Notes: generated by a model not told the origin, from the letters alone. DNA of 31,354 bases from an uncultured Bacilli bacterium (GCA_934140355.1 CAKPBH010000014.1:1-31354), one strand, 5' to 3'. Positions 14,822 to 21,134 are shown, numbered from the stretch's first letter. Numbers and translations are program-made.

Positions 14822-15503
14822 GTTTTTAATTTTAAATCATAAGATGAATTTGGAATATGATGGGGTTTATCCTTATATTAATGAGTTGAATAATATCAGT
14901 AGTGATCATAATATTATTGTATGTCCTAGTAATCTTTATTTAATTGATTTTATTAATCATTGTAATTGGGGAGTGGGTGCTCAAAATGTTCATGAGAAAA
15001 AGTATGGAAATTATACAGGAGAGGTATCTAGTCTACAGTTAAAATCAATGGGAATTGAATATTCTATTGTTGGACATTATGAAAGAAAAAAATATTTTCA
15101 AGAAACCAAAGAGAGAGTTCGTGAAAAGTTAGAGGCTTGTTTGGATAGTAATATTTCACCGATTCTTTGTTTTGGGGAAACTGGTCAGGATAAGGATATT
15201 TTAAATGATTTAGATATTTTATTAGAGAAAATTACTAATATTGATTTTATTATCTTTGCATATGAACCGTTAGGAGCGGATGTGGAATTAGGAATAGAGG
15301 AAATCCAGGAACAAATTGAGATGATTTATCATTATTTGTATGAGAAGTATCAAAGTAAGCCAAATATTGTTTATGGTGGGGGAGCTTGTCATAAAGATAT
15401 TGGCAAATTGCTTGATTGTGAATATTTGAATGGATTGATGTTAGGTAGTGTTTCTTCAAATATTGAAGAGGTGAAGAAAGTACTTGAAGAAATTAAAAGT
15501 TAG
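14814..15503 (+). CDS. Divergent triosephosphate isomerase
   Basis: TIM-barrel protein (229 aa, against about 250 for typical TpiA) interconverting dihydroxyacetone phosphate and glyceraldehyde 3-phosphate if active. The catalytic trio is present: K10 (LNHKMN), H88 (IVGHYERK) and E151 (FAYEPLGAD). Several near-invariant elements differ. Ser after the catalytic His is Tyr (GHSER to GHYER). The flexible loop 6 PVWAIGTG becomes PLGADVELG. The phosphate-binding YGGSV becomes YGGGA, and VGGAS becomes LGSVS. It may be a lineage-specific TpiA or a paralog with altered kinetics or substrate. It is the last gene of the pgk operon and overlaps the glycosyltransferase by 8 nt. Confidence 0.8.
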   Translation: MSKFLILNHKMNLEYDGVYPYINELNNISSDHNIIVCPSNLYLIDFINHCNWGVGAQNVHEKKYGNYTGEVSSLQLKSMGIEYSIVGHYERKKYFQETKERVREKLEACLDSNISPILCFGETGQDKDILNDLDILLEKITNIDFIIFAYEPLGADVELGIEEIQEQIEMIYHYLYEKYQSKPNIVYGGGACHKDIGKLLDCEYLNGLMLGSVSSNIEEVKKVLEEIKS

Positions 15504-15546
15504 ATTTTTGTATTATTCTATAAGTAGTCATTTGTTTTTGTTTTTT

Positions 15547-15580
15547 AGAGAAGTAAAAAAATGTATTTGCTTCTCTTTTT
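15547..15580 (+). terminator. Terminator of the pgk operon
   Basis: AGAGAAGTAAA (15547-15557) pairs with TTTGCTTCTCT (15566-15576), 11 bp with one G-U pair, followed by a T-run that reaches the spo0A control region. Confidence 0.85.
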
Positions 15581-15581
15581 G

Positions 15582-15615
15582 TTCGACAAAGTTCGACATT
15601 GGTAGTTGTTATACT
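15582..15615 (+). promoter_or_regulatory. spo0A promoter region with two tandem 0A boxes
   Basis: TTCGACA occurs at 15582-15588 and again at 15592-15598, exactly 10 bp apart in the same orientation. Each is a perfect match to the Spo0A-binding 0A box (TGTCGAA on the other strand). A TATACT -10 lies at 15610-15615, placing the boxes over the -35 region. Autoregulation of spo0A is the direct inference. Confidence 0.75.
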
Positions 15616-15648
15616 TAAGATGAAAAGATAGAAAGAGGATGATTTAAG

Positions 15649-16413
15649 ATGGAAAAAATAAAAGTTTTAATGATTGATGATAACATTGCTTTAACAGAGA
15701 TGGTAGGAGAATATTTTAGAGATAGTGAAGAAATTGAGATTTTTGCGACTGCTAATGACGGGGCGGAGGGAATAAAAAAAATAGAAGAATTAGATGGACA
15801 ATATGATATTGTTTTACTTGATTTGATTATGCCAAAAAAAGATGGCGTTAGTGTTTTGGAAGAATTAAAGAGGAAGGGAATTCATAAAAATATTATAGTA
15901 GAAACTTCCTATAATAGTCCTGAGGTTATTCGAAATGTTAGTGAATATGGGGTAAATTATTATATTTTAAAGCCTTTTGACTTGCCTGATTTAGAAAGAA
16001 GGATATTAGATGTTTTTAAGATTGTAAAGAGTAAGGGAATTAATTTGGTTCATAATAACTTAGAGATATCGATTACAAGGATGCTTCATGAACTTGGGAT
16101 GCCCGCTCATATTAAGGGGTATCAATATATTCGAGATGGTATTATGATGATTTATAATAATCCTGATATTATTGGGGGAATTACTAAGGAGTTGTATCCT
16201 GATGTTGCTAGTAAATATAATACGACGGTATCTAGGGTGGAGAGAGCTATTCGTCATGCGATTGAGGTATCTTGGAATAGAGGAAATTGGGACTTGATGG
16301 AGGAAATTTTTGGGCATAGTGTCGATATTGATAAGGCAAAGCCTACTAATTCGGAATTTATTGTAACGATTGCGGATAAATTAAGGTTGGAATTTATGAA
16401 ACAAAGTGCTTAA
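15649..16413 (+). CDS. spo0A: Spo0A, master response regulator of sporulation
   Basis: Response regulator (254 aa) that, when phosphorylated through a phosphorelay or orphan kinases, binds 0A boxes and controls entry into sporulation. The receiver domain (about 1-125) has acidic pocket D10-D11, phospho-acceptor D58 (LLDLIMPKKDG), T86 and K108 (YYILKPFD). The C-terminal Spo0A-specific DNA-binding domain (about 145-250) includes LHELGMPAHIKGYQYIRDGI and TTVSRVERAIRHAIEVSW, the recognition region, then GNWDLMEEIFG. GAAAGAGG lies about 10 nt before the ATG. It is monocistronic, with its own promoter and terminator. No sporulation kinase gene is in the window. Confidence 0.95.
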   Translation: MEKIKVLMIDDNIALTEMVGEYFRDSEEIEIFATANDGAEGIKKIEELDGQYDIVLLDLIMPKKDGVSVLEELKRKGIHKNIIVETSYNSPEVIRNVSEYGVNYYILKPFDLPDLERRILDVFKIVKSKGINLVHNNLEISITRMLHELGMPAHIKGYQYIRDGIMMIYNNPDIIGGITKELYPDVASKYNTTVSRVERAIRHAIEVSWNRGNWDLMEEIFGHSVDIDKAKPTNSEFIVTIADKLRLEFMKQSA

Positions 16414-16440
16414 AACCATTATAGATATAGTGGTTTTTTT
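16413..16440 (+). terminator. Terminator of spo0A
   Basis: AAACCATTA (16413-16421) pairs with TAGTGGTTT (16428-16436), 9 bp with one G-U pair, followed by T residues. The stem begins at the last base of the spo0A stop codon. Confidence 0.85.
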
Positions 16441-16486
16441 GCTCTAAAATACTTCATTTTATTTAGAGATTAGGGGAAAAAAGTTG

Positions 16487-16515
16487 TTTACAAGAAAACA
16501 TTTTTTTAGTAAAAT
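16487..16515 (+). promoter_or_regulatory. Promoter of the membrane-anchored thioredoxin-fold-like gene
   Basis: TTTACA (16487-16492), 17-nt spacer, TAAAAT (16510-16515). The transcript would start near 16522, leaving an ~11-nt leader that contains GGTGA before ATG 16533. Confidence 0.65.
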
Positions 16516-16532
16516 AAATATTGGTGATTAAT

Positions 16533-17081
16533 ATGGGAAGAGAATTAAGAAGAAAAGAAGAGAAGAAGAATAAAAAGAATAATCGTGTTTATCAGAATGA
16601 TACTAGTGTAGATAGTAGTTTTAGTGGTTTAACTTTATTAAAAATTATTGTTGGTATTGCTATTATTTTATTTGTTGTTTATTATTTTGTGGCTGTTTTT
16701 ATTACAAAAGAGGTAGATGTTTCTTCGAAGAAGGATAATGATACGACGGAGAATACTACTAGTAGTGTATCTAATAAGATATTGGCTCAACGAATTTTTG
16801 AACAGTCAGAAGAGGAATATTTTGTTTATTTTTATGATTTTAATGAGGAAGATAAGAATATTTCTAGTGCTATTAGTTCTAAGAGTGAGATGAATATTTA
16901 CCGAGTGGATACCAGTAGTGGTTTAAATCAAAATTATGTTACAGAGGAAAATGGTAATCGTAATGTTACTGGGGTAGAAGATTTAAAGGTTAAAAATCCT
17001 ACTTTGATAAAAATTAGTGGGGATAAGGTTGTTCTTTATTTAGAAGGAACTGAAGAAATTGTTAATTATTTAAATAGTTAA
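16533..17081 (+). CDS. Single-pass membrane protein with thioredoxin-fold-like ectodomain
   Basis: Unrecognised gene (182 aa). It has a very basic cytoplasmic N-terminus (about 1-28), one membrane helix (about 31-55), a Ser/Thr-rich linker and an outside domain of about 110 aa. The ectodomain has the rhythm of a thioredoxin fold: EEYFVYFYDF (beta strand), a helix, a strand with VD, then NPTLIKISGDKVVLYLEGTEEIVNYL, which resembles the cis-Pro strand and final helix of thioredoxins. There is no cysteine and no CxxC, so it cannot be a redox enzyme if the fold is right. An upstream TTG (16521) is in frame but lies at the predicted transcription start, so ATG 16533 is preferred. Confidence 0.7.
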   Translation: MGRELRRKEEKKNKKNNRVYQNDTSVDSSFSGLTLLKIIVGIAIILFVVYYFVAVFITKEVDVSSKKDNDTTENTTSSVSNKILAQRIFEQSEEEYFVYFYDFNEEDKNISSAISSKSEMNIYRVDTSSGLNQNYVTEENGNRNVTGVEDLKVKNPTLIKISGDKVVLYLEGTEEIVNYLNS

Positions 17082-17105
17082 GTTCAAAATTTTTGAACTT
17101 TTTTT
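17081..17105 (+). terminator. Terminator after the thioredoxin-fold-like gene
   Basis: AGTTCAA (17081-17087) and TTGAACT (17093-17099) form a stem immediately after the stop codon, followed by a T-run. Confidence 0.75.
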
Positions 17106-17160
17106 CATTTTTTCTTCCCATATTAGTAATTTTGTACTATAATGGTATTAGTTAGTTTAT

Positions 17161-17236
17161 TGCCCCATAGCCAAGCGGTAAGGCATCGGACTCTGACTCC
17201 GACATTTCGTTAGTTCGAATCTAACTGGGGCAACCA
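17161..17236 (+). tRNA. tRNA-Gln (anticodon CUG)
   Basis: Complete cloverleaf: acceptor TGCCCCA/TGGGGCA, D-arm GCC/GGC, anticodon stem TCGGA/TCCGA with loop CTCTGAC (anticodon CTG, reading CAG), T-arm GTTAG/CTAAC with TTCGAAT loop, discriminator A and encoded CCA. A TATAAT at 17138-17143 serves as its -10. It stands alone with its own terminator. Confidence 0.93.
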
Positions 17237-17246
17237 AGAGTAATTT

Positions 17247-17271
17247 AGAATCTTTAGGGATTCTTTTTTTT
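17247..17271 (+). terminator. Terminator of the tRNA gene
   Basis: AGAATC (17247-17252) and GATTCT (17259-17264) flank a short loop and are followed by a run of T. Confidence 0.75.
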
Positions 17272-17319
17272 CTTTATTTATGTTAGAATATTTTTATAAA
17301 AAATAAAAGGAGATGTAGA

Positions 17320-17790
17320 ATGAAATTAAATAATCGAGGGTTTACTTTGGTGGAAGTGTTAGCTGTTATTGTTATTTTATCTATTTTGATGGCAATTATG
17401 GTACCTAATGTGGGAAAAATTTTAGAAAAAAATAAAAAAGATAATTATGCCGATTTGGAAAAATCGATTATTAGTGCTGCTAAAATATATGTATCCGATA
17501 ATCGGTATGAGATTCAAGTAGATTTAAATTCTTGTACTACTTCTAGTCAACTTGTAAATGTTACTTCGATAGATGGTAATTTGCTAGTTGGTAGTAAATT
17601 ATCTATTCAAAAATTAGTGGATGCTGGTAATTTAAAGACAAATTCTAGTGGTGAGGTTGTTAATCCTATGAATAAAAATCAGAAATTACAATTAGAGAAA
17701 AGCTATGTTGTTGTTAAGTACTTGTGTGATAAAAAAGATTATTCTTATTCTTTAAAGGAAAATGATGCTTCTACATTGAGTTGGAGTTAA
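17320..17790 (+). CDS. Orphan type IV pseudopilin-like protein
   Basis: Secreted or membrane protein (156 aa) with a class III prepilin leader: MKLNNRG, then F8-T9-L10-V11-E12 and a hydrophobic helix of about 20 residues. A prepilin peptidase would cut after G7 and methylate F8; E12 is the conserved Glu5 of mature pilins. The rest is short and has three cysteines (CTTSSQ, YLCDKK), so one disulfide is possible. It resembles ComGC/GspG-type pseudopilins. No assembly ATPase, platform protein or prepilin peptidase lies in the window. An extended -10 (TGtTAGAAT, 17281-17289) and AAGGAG give it independent expression. Confidence 0.82.
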   Translation: MKLNNRGFTLVEVLAVIVILSILMAIMVPNVGKILEKNKKDNYADLEKSIISAAKIYVSDNRYEIQVDLNSCTTSSQLVNVTSIDGNLLVGSKLSIQKLVDAGNLKTNSSGEVVNPMNKNQKLQLEKSYVVVKYLCDKKDYSYSLKENDASTLSWS

Positions 17791-17795
17791 AAAAG

Positions 17796-17820
17796 GAACT
17801 AGGTTTTTTCTAGTTCTTTT
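17796..17820. terminator. Bidirectional terminator between the pilin gene and lexA
   Basis: GAACTAG (17796-17802) and CTAGTTC (17810-17816) form the stem. TTTT follows on the plus strand, and an A-run before the stem gives a T-run on the minus strand, so it can serve both convergent genes. Confidence 0.75.
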
Positions 17821-17848
17821 GGTTTTAAAGATATTTTAGTATTTTTAA

Positions 17849-18472
17849 TTAAAATTTACGGTATAGGCCAATTGCTTTTCCTAAGATGGTAACGTTTTTC
17901 GTGATGATTGGTGTCATAAAATCGTTTTCTGGTTGTAGGCGGATGTAGTTTTCTTCTTTGTAGAAGGTTTTTAGGGTAACTTCGTTATCTTCGTTCATGG
18001 CTACAACAATATCTCCATTTTTGGCAGTGTTAGAACGTTCTAGAATGACGATATCTTTATCTAATATTCCTACGTTTATCATACTTTCTCCTTTTACTTT
18101 TAGGGTAAATACTTCACTGTTTTTAGGAATTAGCTCCGTTGGTAGAGAAATATATTCATCAGGATTTTCGATGGCTTCGATAGGGTTACCTGCGGCTACA
18201 TTTCCTAGAAGTGGTACTTTTATGGTAGTCGTATTTACTTGTTCAAATTCATTTGGAACAAGGAGTTCTAGTAATTTATGATTGTTGATATTTCGTTTTA
18301 AATAGCCCTTTTCAATTAGATTTTTTACGTGTACATGTGTAGTAGCAGGAGATTTTAAATTTACGCCTTTTGATATTTCTCGAATGGAAGGAGGGTAGTT
18401 ATTTTTGGCGGTATATTTTTTTATGAATGTTAAAATTTCGTTTTGTCTGTTGCTTAAGCCTTCTTTTTTCAT
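17849..18472 (-). CDS. lexA: LexA repressor
   Basis: SOS-response repressor that self-cleaves when stimulated by RecA filaments. It has 207 aa from ATG at 18472. An N-terminal winged helix (about 1-65) contains REISKGVNLKSPATTHVHVKNL. The S24 peptidase-like domain has the A94-G95 cleavage site (NVAAGNP), catalytic S130 (KGESM) and K168 (VTLKTF). An upstream in-frame ATG (18517) would add 15 residues but lies over the -35 and operator, so 18472, with GGTGAT just before it, is preferred. It is divergent from the TasA-like gene pair and has its own operator. Confidence 0.95.
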   Translation of the reverse strand: MKKEGLSNRQNEILTFIKKYTAKNNYPPSIREISKGVNLKSPATTHVHVKNLIEKGYLKRNINNHKLLELLVPNEFEQVNTTTIKVPLLGNVAAGNPIEAIENPDEYISLPTELIPKNSEVFTLKVKGESMINVGILDKDIVILERSNTAKNGDIVVAMNEDNEVTLKTFYKEENYIRLQPENDFMTPIITKNVTILGKAIGLYRKF

Positions 18473-18488
18473 TTTTATCACCAAAATA

Positions 18489-18528
18489 AATGTATCATAA
18501 AATATGGTTCTTGTCAAACAAGTGTTTG
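18489..18528 (-). promoter_or_regulatory. lexA promoter with SOS box
   Basis: On the minus strand TTGACA (plus 18512-18517), 17 nt and TACATT (plus 18489-18494) form a good SigA promoter. CAAACAAGTGTTTG (18515-18528) matches the Gram-positive LexA box (CGAACRNRYGTTYC) with few differences and overlaps the -35, as expected for autorepression. Confidence 0.75.
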
Positions 18529-18540
18529 TATAAAAAAGGC

Positions 18541-18569
18541 TTGCAATTTAGAAGCAATTTTGTTATTAT
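18541..18569 (+). promoter_or_regulatory. Promoter of the TasA-like gene pair
   Basis: TTGCAA (18541-18546), a 17-nt spacer and TATTAT (18564-18569). The LexA box ends 12 bp upstream of this -35, so LexA may or may not touch this promoter. Confidence 0.6.
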
Positions 18570-18592
18570 TTTATTAAATAGAGAGTGATAGA

Positions 18593-19273
18593 ATGAAAAA
18601 AAATTTTCGCCTTTTATATTTAGGATTAATGGTTATTGTTTTGTTTATTTCTGCATCGAGTACTACTTATGCTTATCTTACGGCATCTACTAGTAGTGCT
18701 AGTAATAGTGTGAAGACAAAATCTACAATTTATAAAATTAGTATGAATATTCTACCTATTTATAGTGATTTTTCTTTTATTCCTATGAATGATTCTGATG
18801 CCTTAAAAGCTTTAAGAAATAAGTGCGTCGATAAGTATAATAGAGGGGCTTGTTCGGCTTATAAGATTTTTGTTTATGATTATGATGAGAATTTGGCTTC
18901 TATTTCTGGGGTTATGGATATTACTACTGATAATATGAAAAATTTAAGTTATATGGTATTGGAGGAAAGTAGTGAAAATAATCCAGATACTTGTGTACAA
19001 ATAGGAGAAAAAAATTATTGTATAGCGAAAGAGGCTAGTCCTATATTGGATGGGAGTTCTTTGAGTTTGGGGGATTCTTATGATGTTTATGGGAAAAAAT
19101 CGAAGGAACTGATTTTAATGTTATGGCTTACTAATTTGGATGAGAGTCAGAACGAGTCTGATATTGGTTCTTTTCAGGCTAGCGTTACTATTTTGGCTGG
19201 TAATGGTGGAGAGATTAAAGGAACGATTGCTAGTAGTGTAAAATTGGATTCTTTTATTGATAAGGAGGAATAG
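18593..19273 (+). CDS. TasA/camelysin-like secreted protein 1
   Basis: Predicted exported protein (226 aa). An N-terminal signal/anchor (about 6-28) ends in TTYAYLTAS, the YAYF/YAYL signature typical of TasA/camelysin-type precursors processed by signal peptidases. The mature part is Ser/Asn/Asp-rich and beta-like. A cysteine pair in ALRNKCVDKYNRGACSAYKI is shared with the following gene (ALKNGCVDANRNVVCQVYQI), so the two are paralogs. A second Cys pair (DTCVQIGEKNYC) is private. The two genes are separated by 2 nt. A fibre or biofilm-matrix role is inferred from the family resemblance only; no SipW-type peptidase is adjacent. Confidence 0.7.
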   Translation: MKKNFRLLYLGLMVIVLFISASSTTYAYLTASTSSASNSVKTKSTIYKISMNILPIYSDFSFIPMNDSDALKALRNKCVDKYNRGACSAYKIFVYDYDENLASISGVMDITTDNMKNLSYMVLEESSENNPDTCVQIGEKNYCIAKEASPILDGSSLSLGDSYDVYGKKSKELILMLWLTNLDESQNESDIGSFQASVTILAGNGGEIKGTIASSVKLDSFIDKEE

Positions 19274-19275
19274 TA

Positions 19276-19986
19276 ATGGATGGAAATTCTTTGGAGAAAA
19301 ATCAAATATTAATTACTTTAATTATTATTTTGTTTTTTTGTATTACGGGGGCTACTTATGCTTATTTTGCTATTTCAGCTACAGATAATACTACGATTAC
19401 TGGAGCGGCTGCAACAGTTAATTTGACTTTGGATGTAACAAAAATTTTTCCTGCTTCCAATTCTTCTAATACAGGAGTTTTGGTGCCACAGTTGTCTACT
19501 TCGGCTAGTTCGTCTTCCCCTCTTTCGACGGCTTTGAAAAATGGATGTGTTGATGCTAATCGAAATGTTGTGTGTCAAGTTTATCAAATTTCTATTCAAA
19601 ATAAAGGGGGGACTGCTACACAGGTTGTTGATGGTACGTTGCTTTTTTATAGTGATGCAACTTTAAAGACGAATGTTCATACGGTGATGCCTAATTTGAA
19701 GTGGAAGTTAATTGATTCAGTTGATGTTGTAACACCTGCTAATTCTGTTTTGGGTTCTAGAAGTGATTTAGAGGCAAATAATAATTCTACTAATGGAAGA
19801 TTTGTTACGAACTTGTCCTTAGCAATGAATGCTAGTCAGAGTTATTATGTTATTGTTTGGATTAATGAAATAGGGACTGATCAGACGGATAAATCTACTA
19901 GTAGCGATAATCCTAAAGTTTTTTATGGTAAAGTTCAATTTGATTCTTCTAATGGAACGGGGGTAACTTCTACTTTTCAAACTTAA
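19276..19986 (+). CDS. TasA/camelysin-like secreted protein 2
   Basis: Paralog of the preceding gene (236 aa). A hydrophobic segment (about 11-32) ends in GATYAYFAIS, the TasA-like processing signature. A Thr/Ser-rich mature chain follows, with TVNLTLDVTKIFP and the shared ALKNGCVDANRNVVCQVYQIS segment carrying two cysteines. It likely folds as a beta-sandwich, and is preceded by AAGGAGG overlapping the end of gene 1. The last codon is followed directly by an inserted MITE copy; the 8-bp target duplication begins at the T of its TAA stop. Co-transcription with gene 1 is very likely. Confidence 0.7.
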   Translation: MDGNSLEKNQILITLIIILFFCITGATYAYFAISATDNTTITGAAATVNLTLDVTKIFPASNSSNTGVLVPQLSTSASSSSPLSTALKNGCVDANRNVVCQVYQISIQNKGGTATQVVDGTLLFYSDATLKTNVHTVMPNLKWKLIDSVDVVTPANSVLGSRSDLEANNNSTNGRFVTNLSLAMNASQSYYVIVWINEIGTDQTDKSTSSDNPKVFYGKVQFDSSNGTGVTSTFQT

Positions 19987-19991
19987 AAATT

Positions 19992-20185
19992 GTTACAGTT
20001 TAGGCAAGGAAATGAATTTTGCAGGTAAACCCTTATCAGCATAAAGGAAATTTGGTGTTTTGAAAATATATCCATGAATTGAAAATATCATTTTTTTGAC
20101 TTTCTTTTGAGTTTTTTGATATTTTTAGATTATTTTTTTACAAAAATAACATTTAATTTCTTATTTTATTTGACTGAACTGTAAC
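19992..20185 (-). mobile_element. MITE-like element copy 1 (reverse orientation)
   Basis: 194-bp element with inverted ends: GTTACAGTTTAGGCA at the left and TGACTGAACTGTAAC at the right. It is flanked by the perfect 8-bp duplication TAAAAATT (19984-19991 and 20186-20193). Its reverse complement aligns over its length with copies at 21624 and 31014, including shared blocks near TTCATGGATATATTTTCAA and GCTGATAAGG. It has no coding capacity. The left duplication includes the stop codon of the TasA-like gene 2. Confidence 0.88.
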
Positions 20186-20233
20186 TAAAAATTTTAACTA
20201 TCAGTTAAAGTGGTAGAAAATTATGAATTGTTA

Positions 20234-20242
20234 TGTTAAAAT
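20234..20242 (+). promoter_or_regulatory. Extended -10 promoter of the 6S-like RNA
   Basis: TG (20234-20235), T and TAAAAT (20237-20242) form an extended -10. A consensus -35 is lacking, as the equivalent position reads TAGAAA. Transcription would start near 20249. The upstream MITE copy ends 48 bp before this -10. Confidence 0.5.
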
Positions 20243-20248
20243 GAAAAT

Positions 20249-20433
20249 ACCTAGAGGGTACGATATCATTATGTATAAAACCAACTAAAGATATATAAGG
20301 GAATTTATATCATACTATGTGTTGAATACTTAAATTTTTTTAAGGATCCTAAGTAGTATGTGCGATTTGCCGCCATGTGGTATACGCGCATGGTTTTATC
20401 TTTCAATGAGTCGGCTCTTTGGGGATTTTTTTT
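20249..20433 (+). ncRNA. ssrS: Probable 6S RNA
   Basis: A roughly 185-nt untranslated RNA that can fold into a single long rod with a central bubble, the shape by which 6S RNA mimics an open promoter and binds SigA-RNA polymerase. Paired segments are AGAG/CTCT (20253-20256 with 20415-20418), TCATT/AATGA (20266-20270 with 20405-20409), ATAAAACCA/TGGTTTTAT (20275-20283 with 20391-20399, perfect) and, apically, CATACTA/TAGTATG (20311-20317 with 20354-20360). The central loop is 20284-20310 against 20361-20390. It ends at a T-run. It lies directly upstream of tcdA, as the 6S-1 gene bsrA of Bacillus subtilis lies beside yrvM. Its GC-rich patches stand out from the surrounding DNA. Confidence 0.6.
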
Positions 20434-20450
20434 GTTTGTAGGTGATATAA

Positions 20451-21134
20451 ATGTTTGAAAGAGTAGAAAAATTAATTGGTGAGGATGGATTGAAAAAAAT
20501 TCAAGAAAAATGCGTTGTGGTAGTTGGACTTGGTGGTGTTGGTGGGTATGCTGTTGAATCGCTTGTTCGTAGTGGGATTGGTAAAATTATTTTAGTTGAT
20601 TTTGATACAATTGATTTTACTAATTTGAATCGTCAAATTATTACTACTCAAAATAATATAGGAAAATATAAAACTGATGAGATGGAAGATAGAATTAAGA
20701 GTATTCGTTCGGATTGTCAAGTCATAAAGTTTACGAAGAAATTAGAACTTGATAATATTGATGATTTGTTTTATCTTTCGTTTGATTATTTGATTGATGC
20801 TTGTGATACTCTTGTGATTAAACAAGAATTAATCCGAAGATGTTTGGAGAAATCAATTAAATTTATTTCTAGTATGGGAACGGGAAATAAGTTGGATCCG
20901 TCTTTATTGGAAATTACAGATATTCGTAATACTTCTTATGACCCAATTGCTAAGAGAATAAGAAAATATTTAAAAGAGAACCATATTTATGGGAAAGTTT
21001 TTGTTGTTTATTCTAAGGAAAAAAGAGATAAATTTGAGGGAAGTATTCCTTCTATGATGTTTGTTCCGGCTACTTCTGGAATATTATGTGCAAATTTTGT
21101 AATAAAAGATATTTTAAAGACTTGCAAAAAATAA
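20451..21134 (+). CDS. tcdA: tRNA threonylcarbamoyladenosine dehydratase (TcdA/YrvM)
   Basis: E1-like enzyme that uses ATP to cyclise t6A37 of ANN-decoding tRNAs to ct6A. It has 227 aa. The nucleotide-binding glycine motif GLGGVGG (26-32) is followed by D50 (ILVDFDTID), and NLNRQ (58-62) gives the arginine of the ThiF/MoeB family. SSMGTGNKLDP and a C-terminal SIPSMMFVPATSGILCA match the CsdL/TcdA subgroup. The protein is slightly shorter than B. subtilis YrvM. The start follows GGTGAT with 4-nt spacing, right after the 6S-like RNA. The mtaB gene nearby modifies the same base. Confidence 0.88.
   Translation: MFERVEKLIGEDGLKKIQEKCVVVVGLGGVGGYAVESLVRSGIGKIILVDFDTIDFTNLNRQIITTQNNIGKYKTDEMEDRIKSIRSDCQVIKFTKKLELDNIDDLFYLSFDYLIDACDTLVIKQELIRRCLEKSIKFISSMGTGNKLDPSLLEITDIRNTSYDPIAKRIRKYLKENHIYGKVFVVYSKEKRDKFEGSIPSMMFVPATSGILCANFVIKDILKTCKK

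Noticed and set aside
14814..15503. Pseudogene status for the TIM-like gene
   Set aside because: The frame is intact, the catalytic Lys/His/Glu are present and it is translationally coupled in an operon; divergent but not decayed.
17997..18281. 94-codon plus-strand ORF inside lexA
   Set aside because: Antisense to conserved LexA catalytic sequence, with no independent signals.
19992..20185. Chance AT-rich similarity as the explanation of the repeat copies
   Set aside because: Full-length alignment including inverted orientation, matching 15-bp ends and 8-bp target duplications at each site are too specific for chance.
20281..20400. T-box or riboswitch controlling tcdA
   Set aside because: No T-box sequence or specifier arm was seen, and the symmetric rod with its own promoter and T-run end fits 6S RNA better.
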